Shown here: in pieces, positions 6,699-19,000 of the stretch
Layout: each line of letters starts with the position of its first letter
How positions within the stretch are numbered: the stretch's first letter is position 1
The notes under the pieces: model-generated
What the model was told of the DNA's origin: nothing
Database searches by the model: none
Seen by the model: the letters and a program-made list of their open reading frames with translations, nothing else
From: a virus
Length of the DNA: 20,972 nt
Reading direction: 5' to 3' (one strand)
Virus record (IMG/VR): IMGVR_UViG_3300032296_001332
Span: 1-20,972 of that record
Program-made: the position numbers and the translations under genes

Positions 6699-7681
6699 GT
6701 ATGCCCGCAATCTTTAACATGCCTTCCCGCCTTGGCTGTTGCGGGCCCCTCGCAGTAATCGGTGCTGTTGCTGGCGGAACCGGTGCCCTTGGTGCTGGCG
6801 TAGGTGCCCTTGCAGGTGCTGGTCTTGGTATGGCTGGCGATTCCATTATGGGGGCCAAAAAAGCCGCCAAAGGAATCTCTGCTCCTAACGCCCGGTCTTA
6901 CTACGGTGAAATGTCTGGGGCCCTTGAAGCCCAGCGTCGTGTCCTTCCTGACATCGCTAATGCCGAACGTGAAGCGATGCCGATGTACCGGCAACTCCAA
7001 GAGGAGTCGCTCATGGGGCAGTTGGGTTCGCTTGAGAATCTTTACGGACAGTACAGCCCTGCCGCCGCCCGGATTAGCCAAGCAAACTTGACTCAGATGT
7101 CCCCCCTGTATCAACAGGCGGCTGGCATGTCCCGTGATGCCTACATGGCTGGCATGGCTCCGGGCTCTGCGAATCTTCTCTCTACGATGACCCAGCAAGC
7201 ACAAGCCGGTCTTGCCGCTGGTCGTAGCCTTACTCCTGAAATGCAGACGCTTGCCCAGCAAGCCTCCCGGGCCGCTATGTCCGCCCGTGGCCTTACCGGC
7301 AATCAGGCTGTGGCTCAGGAAGTGCTTAACTCTTATCGCCTAGGAACCGAGCGTGAGAATCAGGCCCGCCAATACGCTTCCGGCGTCTATGGTCTTGGTG
7401 CCTCTGTTTCCGACCGTGCCGCCGCCACTTACGGTGCCCCCATGCTTTCCAATGTGATGAGCCCGGGTAGCCTTCTTGGTGCCGCCTCAGGCATGGTCGG
7501 GGCTCAGGGTCCGCAGTTCGTCCAGCCGGAATCGCAGTACATGGCCGGTGTCATGGGACAGCAGTACAGCACTCAGGCTCAGGTCAACATCGCCCGGGCT
7601 CAGGCTCAGGCTGGTCTGCAAAGCGGTATCCTCTCCGGCCTTGGCCAGATTGGTGCCGCCTACGTCGGTCGTACCACCTAA
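6695..7681 (+). CDS. Internal virion / DNA ejection protein, gp14-like (328 aa)
   Basis: The N-terminal quarter (residues about 14-54) is a cysteine-containing, glycine/alanine-rich hydrophobic stretch (G-A-V-A-G-G-T-G-A-L-G-A-G-V-G-A-L-A-G-A) of glycine-zipper type, suited to membrane insertion. The rest is helical with many A, Q, M and short heptad-like stretches (for example Q-A-S-R-A-A-M-S-A-R and A-R-A-Q-A-Q-A-G-L-Q). This is the build of the first ejection protein of T7-like phages, which enters the host outer membrane during infection. It is followed directly by the 803-aa and 3200-aa genes, giving the order gp14, gp15, gp16. The start is supported by a Shine-Dalgarno sequence and the ATGA overlap. 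The ejection role is inferred from order and composition. Confidence 0.65.
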   Translation: MSMPAIFNMPSRLGCCGPLAVIGAVAGGTGALGAGVGALAGAGLGMAGDSIMGAKKAAKGISAPNARSYYGEMSGALEAQRRVLPDIANAEREAMPMYRQLQEESLMGQLGSLENLYGQYSPAAARISQANLTQMSPLYQQAAGMSRDAYMAGMAPGSANLLSTMTQQAQAGLAAGRSLTPEMQTLAQQASRAAMSARGLTGNQAVAQEVLNSYRLGTERENQARQYASGVYGLGASVSDRAAATYGAPMLSNVMSPGSLLGAASGMVGAQGPQFVQPESQYMAGVMGQQYSTQAQVNIARAQAQAGLQSGILSGLGQIGAAYVGRTT

Positions 7682-7687
7682 CTTTCC

Positions 7688-10099
7688 ATGGCAAACCCCT
7701 TCCAACGCTATCAGTCCGGGGGCTTCGAGGCTGTTCCGGGTATCGCACAAGCCGGTGCGAACATCGGCCAGATGCTCGGCTCCGGATTCTCCAACTTCGG
7801 TTCCGCCATCGGTAGCGGCATCAAGCAGTACTACGAGAACAAGGCCAAGTCCACGGCGGCCATGCAGGAGATTGAGGTCCTCGGCCCTCAGTTGCTTGCT
7901 CGCCGTAATGCTTACCTTGAAGCGTCCGGTATCGACCCGGCCACGCTTGACCGCTACATGACTGATGACCAGTCTGAAGGCACGGACGATGAGATGTTCA
8001 GGTCTGTCGCCTCAAATCCGATGGTTCAGTTGGCCAAGACCCTTGACCCGGCGATTGACGCCCTCAAGAACGCTCCGACCAAGGGCCTATCCGCACAGTT
8101 GGCCGCCCTTAACTCCGGCAAAGCCGCTATCGGCATGGTTGACGAACAGATTAAGTTGCAGGACTTTGTCTCCAAGTACCGCCTTGAACAGACTGTCAAT
8201 GACCTTCCTGACTCCGTTTCTACGGAACAGGACGTAGTCACTCCGGACGCTTTGTTTGACCCGAACAATCCCTTGTTTGCCAATCTTGGCGAAGTTCGCA
8301 AGGCCCTTGAAGAAACCTATCCTAACAATCCTGAGTTTGTTGAACGAGGCGTTAAGCAGTACCTTGACAAGGCTGGTGCCAAGATTCGTGCCGATGAGTC
8401 TATCGGTACCCCTGAACAGAGAGCCGGTCTTATTGATGCTCTCAACCGCTACGCCGAGGGCAAGTTGGACATTAAGGGTGAACTTACTCCGACTGGAGAA
8501 AGTTACGAATACCAAGAGGAGTCGGCCCGCCAAGACAAGTTTCGTAAGGAAGCCCTTGCGGAAGCCAAGGCAAAGGCAGAAGGAAAGACCGGCGGCAAGC
8601 CGCAGAGTGCTGAAGTTCAGGCTCTCATCAAGAAGCGTGACGAAAAACTCAAGTATGCCGCTGGATTTGACGACCCGAAAAACGTCGAGAAAGACCCTAC
8701 TCTCCGTAAGGAGCAGGAACGTATGCGTGACAAGGCAAAGGCCGACGCCAACGCACTCGATGCTCAACTTCGCAACCTTGGCGTTGGCGTAGACGTTGAG
8801 GAAGGATTGAGGAAACTGTCAGGAAGGGCCGCCGCTGAACGCAAGAAGCCACTTGAACTCAAGGAGCAACTCAATGTTCTTGGTTCCGAAATCTTGAGCG
8901 AAGTGACCGATAAGCACCTTGCCCGTATTGCTAATGGAGAAACGGTTACTGGCTTGGACGTTCTTAAAGACATTACGGGAGAAGACATTAAGCGTAATCC
9001 TACTACAACTCAGGCTCCCTCTGTCTCCGGAGGTTTCTACATCCCGATGGATAATAGACTGCCAGCCCAATACACTCCGGCTCGCAAGTTGATGGAGGCG
9101 GCCATGAGCAAACTTGGAATCAAACCCGGAGAGCCGCTTACCGCCGACCAGTTTCTACGACTCAAGGAAGCGGCTACCATTGGTGTCCAGACCCAGAAAG
9201 AGACTGCCGTCAATACCGCCGCAGAAGCGGCAAAGATTACGCCAGAATCAGTTGCTAAGGCCGCCACGGAAGCCGCCCAGAAAGCCACGACTCCTGCAAC
9301 TCCGGCCGTTAAGTCCAAGACCTTCAATGTTGGAGAACTTGAACTGGGTACCGAAATCGTCGACCGCCGCCTCAATGCCGCCGAGAAGGAAACGGCCGCC
9401 CGTGAGTTCTACTCCAAGCGGTTTGGGTCCGTTCCTCCGGGCTTTACTCAGATGTATCGCCAGATGTTCCCTGAGGCTTCTATCCGCACGACTGAGGTCA
9501 ATGGCATCCCTGTCATGGTCGATGGCAAGGGTAACGTCACAGCCCTCACCAGCAACAAGGAGCAGGATAACACCAAGATTGCCGAGAACAAGGCCGTCAC
9601 GTTCCAGAACACGGAGATTGCCGATGGCGTCGTCCTTAACGGAATCTTCTCTGGTACCGTAGCCGGTGCTATGAACTTCCGCAAGGACTACTCGCACATG
9701 GCTAACGTCCGTTCTGCCGTTGACGAACTCATCAAGATTAACGAGATGGGTTACGAAACGCTGTCTCCGACGGCCCGTGCCCGTGCTGACCAGTTGCAGT
9801 CTGAAATCATCGCCGCCATGCGTATCCCCATCGTGGGTCCGGGTCAGGTCGCTATTCCCGAACAGCAGATTCTCGAACGCATCATCCAGAAGGGTACCGG
9901 CTTCTTCACCCTCGAATCCGGCGAACGTGCCGCCCTCAAGGGCCTCAAGGACCGAATGGAGCGTGAACTTGTCAACTGGCCTAAGTCCATGGGACTTGAG
10001 GTTAAGATTGGCGGTAAGTCTTCCGACACTATCAAAGCACTTCGTATGCAGAAACTTCGCTCGTCGAGGAACCTTAAACCCATCGGAGAAGCCAAGTAA
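7688..10099 (+). CDS. Internal virion / DNA ejection protein, gp15-like (803 aa)
   Basis: A long, mostly helical protein. The first 50 residues are glycine-rich and mildly hydrophobic, residues about 270-380 are a Lys/Glu/Ala-rich likely coiled coil, and residues about 500-545 are an Ala/Thr/Pro-rich stretch. The C-terminal third holds a compact helical region with A-A-M-R-I-P-I-V-G-P-G-Q-V-A and I-P-E-Q-Q-I-L-E-R-I-I (around residues 709-735), a pattern I associate with phage internal virion proteins. It sits between the gp14-like gene and the giant gene, one stop codon from the latter with no spacing. I infer it forms part of the ejection channel. No enzymatic motif is visible. Confidence 0.65.
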   Translation: MANPFQRYQSGGFEAVPGIAQAGANIGQMLGSGFSNFGSAIGSGIKQYYENKAKSTAAMQEIEVLGPQLLARRNAYLEASGIDPATLDRYMTDDQSEGTDDEMFRSVASNPMVQLAKTLDPAIDALKNAPTKGLSAQLAALNSGKAAIGMVDEQIKLQDFVSKYRLEQTVNDLPDSVSTEQDVVTPDALFDPNNPLFANLGEVRKALEETYPNNPEFVERGVKQYLDKAGAKIRADESIGTPEQRAGLIDALNRYAEGKLDIKGELTPTGESYEYQEESARQDKFRKEALAEAKAKAEGKTGGKPQSAEVQALIKKRDEKLKYAAGFDDPKNVEKDPTLRKEQERMRDKAKADANALDAQLRNLGVGVDVEEGLRKLSGRAAAERKKPLELKEQLNVLGSEILSEVTDKHLARIANGETVTGLDVLKDITGEDIKRNPTTTQAPSVSGGFYIPMDNRLPAQYTPARKLMEAAMSKLGIKPGEPLTADQFLRLKEAATIGVQTQKETAVNTAAEAAKITPESVAKAATEAAQKATTPATPAVKSKTFNVGELELGTEIVDRRLNAAEKETAAREFYSKRFGSVPPGFTQMYRQMFPEASIRTTEVNGIPVMVDGKGNVTALTSNKEQDNTKIAENKAVTFQNTEIADGVVLNGIFSGTVAGAMNFRKDYSHMANVRSAVDELIKINEMGYETLSPTARARADQLQSEIIAAMRIPIVGPGQVAIPEQQILERIIQKGTGFFTLESGERAALKGLKDRMERELVNWPKSMGLEVKIGGKSSDTIKALRMQKLRSSRNLKPIGEAK

Positions 10100-13000
10100 A
10101 TGGCCGACCTAATCAAGCGTAAGGTCATGGCACCTGTTCAGGGAGCCATGTTCGGGAACTCGGCTGAGATGAACGAGGAACAGCAGTTCCTTGCCAATCT
10201 TGCTCCGGAAGAACGAGAGATGGCCGAGTTGGAACTTGCGGGACCTATCACCGGAGATGAGTTGGCTCAACTCATGGCCGAGGACTCAAAGTACATGCCG
10301 ACGAAGGATGAGTACGACGTCTACAAACAATGGATGAAGACCCGTGAGGTCGACGTCATTGACGCCTTTACCAATGGTTTTGGTCAGGTCCTTAGCGACC
10401 TTGGCACCGCAATTGATGCCGGATGGGAAGCCGACGATAAACTTGCCAAGGCCCTGCCTACCCTCTTTGAAGGCTTTGCCCGTGGTACCCGTGACTTCTA
10501 CGGCATGCTGGCCCAGTCTCAGGACCCAAACAGCGTCCTGTTCAAGTTCAAGAACGTGCTGGCCGGTGACGGCTCCGACCCAGAAGCCGAATACCAGCAG
10601 TTCCTAGCGGCCCGTCAGTTTAACGCCGTGACCATGGACATCATGGAAAACAAGACCACCGGGTCCAAGGAGTTCTTCGGCGTCGAAATCGACAAGGACT
10701 TGCTTATCCCCGAGGTGGCTCAAGCCGTTTCCTACATCGCTGACCCTACCCTTTTCATTCCTTCCGGTGCCTTTGGTGCCGTCGCCAAGGCCGGTGCCAA
10801 GGCTATCGGTGCTGGACACTTCGCCGAGAAAATCATCGCCGCCGCCGGAAAGGCTCAGGCTTTCAAGGATTTGGCCCTTGCTGGCACCCTGCGTATTGCC
10901 GGTATGCCCCTTGAACTCGTAGGTCGTGCTACCAGCAGTACCATTGACGGGGCTGTTGCCCGTGGCTCTGCCTTGTTTGGTGACGTTATCGGCATGAGTC
11001 CGGAAACCTTTAACGCCACCCTTCGTGGGGCTGGCCTTACGACTACTGCCCTTCAGGTCCCCGGATGGTCTACCGTCTCTGACGCTTACTTTGCCGCCAA
11101 CGTAATCGGTGGCATCGGCGAAACTCTTGGTGCCGTTGGCCGTCAGGTCGGCGGACAACAGCGAGGCATCCTTTCTTACGCCAAGCGAGCCTTGCTTGCC
11201 GAAGGTGATAAACTCACCCCTCAAGCCAAGCGGATGCTCCAAATCATCGACACCGCTGACCCGCTGTTTGGCTATGCCTATGCGGCTGGTGAAGGTGCCC
11301 TTGAAGGTGCGGCTATTGGTGGTTTCTTGGGTAGCCTTGCTGGTGGCCTTGAAGGTGCCGCCGCCGGTGCTGGTTCCGGTTCCGCACTTGGTGCTATTGG
11401 TGGAGCCGTAGGTCGTGGCGTCACGGACATTCACAAGGAACGTACCCGCATCCAAGCGGACATGGTCATCGAAGGACTCAAAGATACTGACACGGTCCAA
11501 TACGATGCCATGAACACCCTTCGTGCCTTGGGCCGCAAGCACGACAAGTCCTACGACCACATCATTGTCGGCCTTGACACCGTAGCCCCCGGAGCCCGTC
11601 TGCACATGCACGATGGGGCTTCTTTCGAGGCTTACCTTCAGAAGAACAAGTTAGTCGACACCTTTGACCCTGACCGTCCGGGCCGTGTGCTTCGTGGAGA
11701 AGACCCTGCCAACCCGCTGATGTACCATCGCTGGGAAGGTTTCGTGATTCAGAAGGATAAGGCTGGTCAGACCGAAATCTTCATCAATACGGATTGGGCC
11801 CTAGAGAACGCCATGGGACACGAACTGTTCCACGGCATCATGCGTTCTTCCGTCTACGCCAAGAACTTTACCGACGCCGTCACTAACAGCATCATCGGTA
11901 CCCGTGGCCCGAAAGGAGAACTCATCCGAGCCGGTGAAGTTCCTCCGGCTGAAGCCTACGAGATGTTCAAGCGGTACATTGACATCGAGTACAAGGACCC
12001 TGTGGCCAAGAAAGCCAAGATGGACCAGTTGGACGTCGCCATCAAGGAGTGGGAAACCAACGGCAAACTCATCTCTGAGTCCGGACTAGAAGGTCGTGCC
12101 ATCCTCGAAGACCTTTCTGAGGAGTTTGGTGCCTACTACTTCAACCATTGGCTCGACGACAAGTCTCCCGACTACCTGTTCTTCGGCGGCAAACTGCCCG
12201 GCATCCGTGGCTTGTTTGACGACATGAAGATGGGCTGGCTGTCGTTCACCGAGGCCCGACTCAAGAAGTCGATGCCCGGATTCAACTTCTCGGAAACGGT
12301 CATTGACCCCCGCACCGGCTTGCCTCGTCAGGCTCACATTGACGAAGCCTTCCGTCGTCCTAGCGGACGCACTCGTTTCTCCGCCCTTGACTACCTGATG
12401 CGTGATTTGGTCCGTGCCGCATCCGGGGTAAACACCAACGACAACATCATCCTGCGTAACATGACTCCGGAGCAACGTGCCCGGTTCATGGATGCTCATG
12501 GCCTCGACGGACTGTTCCGTCGTGACGCTACCGGCGGAGCCCGTGAAACGTCCGAGGCTCAGATGCGTCGGGAGAACCAGACCCGGGTCAAAGGCATCAT
12601 CGACACAGTCAATACCATCCCTGCTAACGAGCGTGGTACCCAGACCATCGTCGATGTAAACGGAGACACCGCCATCATCGGTACCCTTTCGGACCGTGAA
12701 CTTGAGGTCATCGTCAAGAACGGCCACATGAGTCAGGCACTTGCCGACAAGTACAAGACCATCCGTGAGGTGTCCGGCAACAAGGGCAAGGGTGCCAACG
12801 TCCTTCAGTCTAACTACTGGGGAGAATCCATCGAGACTGGTTCCGGCGTCAACGCTCCCCGTGTGGTCAATACCGGCGGCACTCGCTCGGTTCCGATGAC
12901 CCGCCGTGTGTTCGTCCCGCACTCGCTTGAGACGGTCATTACCCTCAAGAAGAACGGAGATGCCAACTTCGGCGTCCTTGCCCACTCCCTAGACTACGAC

Positions 13001-16000
13001 AACCTTGGTCGCCGCAGTCAGGCCGTGTACGGCATGCCCGAAGCCCGGGCCCTGTACAACAACGACTACAACTCGTTCCAAGCGGACTTCTACCGCTACC
13101 TCCAGAATCTCAGCGACCCGAACGCCATCCCTTCTGCCGACCTGTTCGGCGGCGGCGACATTGGTGCCAAGAAGCGTAACTTCTTCCACGAAATCGTTGG
13201 CTCCGCCCTTCGTCAGGGTGAAACCTACATCAATCCTCCCCGTGCTGGCTACGCCGGTCCTGCCGGTCGTGGCGAGTTCTTCGTCTACCAGACTCTGCGT
13301 ATCGACCGCATGAGCCATGTGGCCGTCCGTCCTGACATCGTCCCTTACGACCATTCTCAGGTCTACGACCGCACCCGCCGTAACTACAAGCCGAGCGAAC
13401 TTGCCGTCGAAGAAGTGCAGGGCGGCCTAATCTACAAGCACCCGCAGGGATACAACATCATCAAGCGTGGTTCGATGGCCCGTGCTTACGACCTTGATGG
13501 CAAGGAAATCGGCACCTTCTCTGATGCCGAGTCGGCGTCCCGGGCAATAACCCGTGACTTGAAGCGTCGTGATAACGAGGGCTATGTGGCCACAGTCAGA
13601 AAGACCAAGGCAGAACAGCGTATGTTCAAGCCGGTCGAGTCGAACGAAGCCATGGAAGCCCGACAGAAAGGCGATGTGTTCATGACCGACGCCATGCGTA
13701 CCTTTGCCGGTACTCACGGAATCATCCGCCAAACCGCAGACGAATCCTACTCCGACTACTCCAAGAGCATCTCCGAAGGCGTCGTCACCAAGGCTCAGGC
13801 AGAACGCATCCTGATGATGGCCGAGGGTGCCTTCAAAGGTGAGTTGCGTATTCAGCAACTTCAACAGCGACTCGACCTGCTTGAAAGTCAGGGCTCGAAC
13901 GGAGCCCGTCTTGGCAAGTACAGCCAGCCTATCGAGGCCATCATCAACAAGCACTTCAATCCTACGAACGACGCTTTCGTTGCCGGTCGTCCGATGGCAA
14001 ACCTTGGTGGTACTGACGCACTCCTGAAGGCCGCAAAGGAGGCACAGTCTCTGGACGAAGTCCTCACCGGATTCGTCTTTGAGTTGGCAGGAAAGAAAAA
14101 GGGCGGAACTGGAATGGACATGCGTAGGGCCCGTGAGATTACCGCCGAACTGGCTCCTCATGCCAACGAACTGTTCAATCAGGTAAAGATGTTCGGAGAG
14201 CGTGAGGCTATCCGTAACGAACTAAAGCGTCCTCAGGTCGGACACCCTGACTACTACTACGGCAGGGACCGTGCCAATCTTCAGGAAGACGCCCGTCGTG
14301 TTTCTCAGGTCCGTGAATACATCGACACGCTTGACCCTAACAAGAACGTCGAAGGTCTTGGCCAGTACCTTGTCGACAATCTTCCGCTTCGACGCATCTA
14401 CCAGAACGAAGTCTATCTCCAGCAGTTCGACACCGGTGTTCCTTTCGTCGCTACCGTTGTCCATGGCACTCCGAACGTAGACCTAGTCAAGTCCCGTGAG
14501 TTTGACCCGTCCCGTGGCGGAGAAACTACCGGTGCCATTTCCGCCGCTAAGGCCGTGTTCTTCGCCGCCTCTGACGAGACTGCGATGGCTCCTCTCTATC
14601 AGATTGGAAAGCAGACCAACCCTCAGTTCAATCCGGACGGCACGGTGGCCGAAATGAACATGCTCAAGGTCGCCATCAAATCGGACAATCCGTTCGTTGC
14701 CGACCTGTCCATGATTCCTCCGGACAAGAAGGTCGGCTACCTAGGCATCCGTGGCGTCGTCGAAGAAGCGTTTGCCAAGGGCCATGACGTAGCCGTCATT
14801 CACAACGTCCGGGACGGCGGCGACTTCGACACCGTGTTCGCCATCCGAAATGACAGGGTCAAGGACCTTCATCGTGTCCTTGAGACTACGCTGGACAAGG
14901 CCGCCGGTCAGACTCCCCTCCCCCGTGGCGACGGAGTCACCGTGGGTACCAAGAATCTCAAGCCTTCCGAGGGTGACGCTACCCCTGACTGGCAGACCAA
15001 GAGGGCTCAGGATGCCCGTGAGAACCAGCCCCGTAAACTGTGGGTCTATCCTGACACTCCCCAGTTCCGTAAGTGGGCCGGTGGTCTTACGTTCCTCAAG
15101 AGCGTAGGTCAGCAGATGCGTCCGGCCGACCTTGAGCGTGGATTTGTTTCTACGGTATTTAAGGGCGTCATCTCCAAGCGTGACTTTGACGAGTTCGGAG
15201 AACGTCAATCGAGGTACAGCATTAAGCCGGGCAAGCGTACTGACCAGTACGGCATGGACCTTACCGGTCGAAAGGACCCCAACTATTTCATCTCTGACGA
15301 AAACACGGGGCGGAACTTCTCGGATACCGGAGACAGTCCTGACATGTACTATCTTCGTAGCGAGAATCCTGCTGTTCTTACCAAACTCAAGGACGTCGCT
15401 AAACGTAACCCTCAACTTGATTCCGTCCTACGCAAGTTCTGGGAGTCGAGCATCAAGGATGAGTTCGCCGATGAGCCTGAGTATGGCAAGGGAACCCGCT
15501 ATGAAGGCATGGTTGAGTACGACTATGACGCTTTCCTGAAAATGGTCGAGGAAGGCCGCTTCCTCATGGACGGCCCAGAGGGGTACGACAAGAAGGGCGT
15601 TGCCTTCAAGGGTGACTTGGAAGAAGTCATGGCGACTTGGGGTGAGTCGTGGAACAAGATGAACCGCTACCTCCTTGAGAACGGCTATGACTCCGTTGTC
15701 GTTCCAGACAGGACCGTGAACGAAGACGTGCCTACCATCGTCGCCGACCAGATGACGACAAACGTCAAGGCTTCCAGCAACTACGGCGAGTTCTCCCGGG
15801 AAGACGCCAGATACAACTTTAAGCCCGCTGAAGGTGATGAGGTTCCACTCAAGGCAGGAAAGTACGAACCGACGGAACGTGACCTCCGCATGTTCGCTCT
15901 GAACATCAAGAAGTTCGGATACACGACTAGCCCGTCTGAGGCTGGATACATCCTTCCTGACGGCAAGATGTTGGACTTCTCCGGTCGTCATCAAATGTCC

Positions 16001-19000
16001 GACTATGTCAGGGTTGGAGATGTCTTCATCCCCAAGAGGATGAAGGACATTGGGCGTATGGAGCAGGGTACTGAAAGCGATTATGCCGCTGGCTATCGCA
16101 CCCTAGACCACCGTGAAGCATTGGTTCTCCCTGACGAACGGACGACGAAGGAAGACCTGTACTCCAACAAGAAGGCTGGCAAGGAACGTAAGTTAAACCA
16201 GCATGAACACATCATCCGCATGCAAGAAGCCGGTGCGATTCGCATGCACTTCGACAATGCGATGATTTCGTTCGACATGCTTCGTGAGCCTTCACCGGCA
16301 CAGTATCGACAGATTCTTGAAATCCTAGAAAACAGGAGTCCTTACGACGGAGACAAACAGCCCCTTACTATCGACTTTGGTGAACAGTACTCGTTCCTCA
16401 ACAGAGGCAACCAAGGCTACGCTAAGGCCAAGTACCTCTCATACGACCACGGATTCAGCCCGAAGCGTGTGATTGGAGACATCAAGCGTATCTTCAAGGG
16501 TGAAGACATTTCCGGAAAGAGGATGAAGCCTGTCGAAGGTGACACCGTTCCGTTCCCGGAATCTAGTGGCAAGAAGTACGACACCGACTCTGACCTATTC
16601 AAGGCTGGGTTCTTGGGTCGCTACGCCAAGGAGAACCCGGGCCTTACGGAGAACATCAGTATCGAGGTAAATTACAGGGTTAGCGACGGCTCCTACAACA
16701 AGGCAGGAACTCCCGAGGACATTTATGTGTACTTGAAGGACCCCGACGGAAAGATTTTTGCCGACATAAACCTTGAGTTTGGCAAGGGTCAGCGTTTTGG
16801 GAACTTCGCAAACCTTCGTTATGTAAATGTAGCACCGGAGTACAGAGGCCGTGGCTACGGCAAGTTGATGTATTCCGAGGTAGGCGAGCGTATCCGTTCT
16901 CTGGGCGTCCAGAACCTTCTTGGTTCCGTCATTAACTCCGAGAACATTCCTTATCACATCCGTGAGGAAATCTTCGGCAAAGGCTCCACTAGACAGCCAA
17001 TGGGCAAAGGTGGAAGCACTATTACTGAACTTCGTCCTGACGCCTACTACAAACCTGTCGAAGGCGAAGGCCAGCCGCCACGCCCCCTCAAGGAGTACCT
17101 TGCCGAACGAGGTGCAGACTTCAACCCCGAGGAACTCGTTGGTGCCATCGTCAGATACCGCAAGGACGCCGACGATGAGCCTGACAACTTCTGGCGTATC
17201 ATGGATTACGGCAAGGGGAAGAACGGCCACTTCCTGAAGTACCTGAAGGAAGAAGACTACAAGGAAATCATGGCATCCGGAGCAACCGGCACGTTGTTGC
17301 AGATGAAACTCAGGGATGCCATGCACCAGTTCGGCGGAACCAAGTACGATAACTACAAGGAAGTCTCCGACCTCACCAAGTGGTTCGGACGAATCTACGA
17401 CCAGATTCAGTTCCCGGCCGGAGAGCAGAAGGTCGAGATGCCTAAGCCAAAGGCAATCGACACGGGCACCTTCCGTGGAATCCTTGAGGATGTTGAGTCC
17501 GGTATCGACTCCGTGCAGTTCACCAAGGACCACACGACCCAGTTGTACGGCAACAAGTCTGGCACAAAGAAGGGTGTCATGAAGGAAGCCGCCGCCGCCT
17601 TGGAAGCCTACGACAAGGCTACGACTCCGGAAGCCAAGGACGCCGCCATCTCTGACCTTATGGACTCCATCGAGTCGTTAAGGGAAATCCTGAACGAACT
17701 TGAAGATGTGCAGTCCAACTCGGAAGCCTTCGAGAACACCGAAGGATACCAGCGTCGTGAGGAACAGATTGAGGCCCTGACCGAGGCGGTCGACGCCTTG
17801 GACGACGCCATCAAGCCGGACGACACGGGCGGCGATTCCCCTCAGGTCAACATGAAGCCGGTTGAAGGCGACCTTCCTGCTGACGAAGTAAATGCGGCAA
17901 GGGCTCGTACTCCGGTTAGGAACTTCGTCCCTATTCCCTACAAGGAGAAGCCTGACCCTACAAAGCACACGTTCCAGCAGTACATCGACTGGTCTGACCG
18001 TACTAAAGGTCACATCATCATCAAGGATGCCCTAGACTTCATCAAGGCCGGTCCTCCCGGATTCATGGCTTCGACGGCCGAGATGCTGAGAGTCATGCTT
18101 GAAGGCACGGATTCAATCTACCGTGACGGAGGTAGCATGAAGCGTGTCTCCCTTCTCGACAGAGCAATCAAGACCACAAGCGGACGTGCCCATGGTGGAC
18201 CGGAAGACACGCTCATTCCATCCGCCACAAACACCGCCATAGTCGAAACTATGTCCGCTGACCTTGAAACGCTTATTGCTCGTTACAAGGCAAACGGCAA
18301 AGGTCAGTCAGGAATCACGGGCAACGGATTCGAGGGAGTCTTCTTTGAGGAAATCATGCACACCTTCCATGGTGAAGCATTGAGGGCGATGGGTAACAGG
18401 AACACCGGAGGTCCTCCGGAAGGAATTGAGTCACTCACAGGCCAGAGGATGATTCAACACTTGTTCATTCGTGGACAGGGAACTAGCGGTGCCGCTTGGT
18501 TCACGATGGCAAACAACTTCATCACGGACGTCGGCATGCGTATCCAGCAGTACCAGCGTAAATTGTCTTCCGGCACTTTTACTCAGAAGGAGTTTGACGC
18601 AAAGATTGACGGCATGCGTACCGAGATTGCCGCCGCCCGCCTCGTTAAAGTTTATGAACATGCCATCAAGAACCTAGACATCGCCGTAAGGACTACCACT
18701 TACGACAAGAAGGGTGGGAAGACTTCTACCATCAAGGTTGTTAAGGCTTATGATGTCATCAAGAGGGCCATCAATAGGCATAAGCCTGACCTTCATTCAC
18801 TTGATGAGTATGATGATTCTGGGGTAGATAAGAAGACCGGCGAGAGATACGAAATCAAGCATGCCTTTGTTCGCAGAAGCGAAATTGACTTACTTAAAAC
18901 TGATGATGACCGCTTCCAATACGGTGCCAACAAAGGTGCATACCGTATCTGGAATCCGATGGAGTTCATGATTCAGGCTTTTGCCGACCCTTATGATGCT

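Larger units (their letters stand above)
13622..17872 (+). repeat. Six interdomain motifs K-P-[VAS]-E-[GS]-[DES] in the giant protein
   Basis: Copies begin at residue 1175 (M-F-K-P-V-E-S), 1619 (N-L-K-P-S-E-G-D), 1906 (N-F-K-P-A-E-G-D), 2141 (R-M-K-P-V-E-G-D), 2316 (Y-Y-K-P-V-E-G-E) and 2584 (N-M-K-P-V-E-G-D). A partial seventh, N-Y-K-P-S-E-L, is at 1095. In bases the six start at 13622, 14954, 15815, 16520, 17045 and 17849. Each is preceded by an aromatic residue, M or L, and each separates recognisable domains. Codons differ between copies, so the repeat is maintained at protein level. It could be a linker, a recognition tag or a protease cut site. Confidence 0.75.

Noticed and set aside
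7476-7961. + strand alternative frames such as 7476-7961, 8256-8792 and 9114-9662
   Set aside because: They are Arg/Ser/Pro-rich out-of-frame readings across the gp14- and gp15-like genes, with no family pattern.
10604-11611. Long open frame on the - strand (335 codons), with similar ones at 12086-12985, 13427-14161 and 16595-17533
   Set aside because: All lie opposite the giant gene in frames opened by its codon bias, have low-complexity S/G/V/T-rich translations, and match no recognisable motif.
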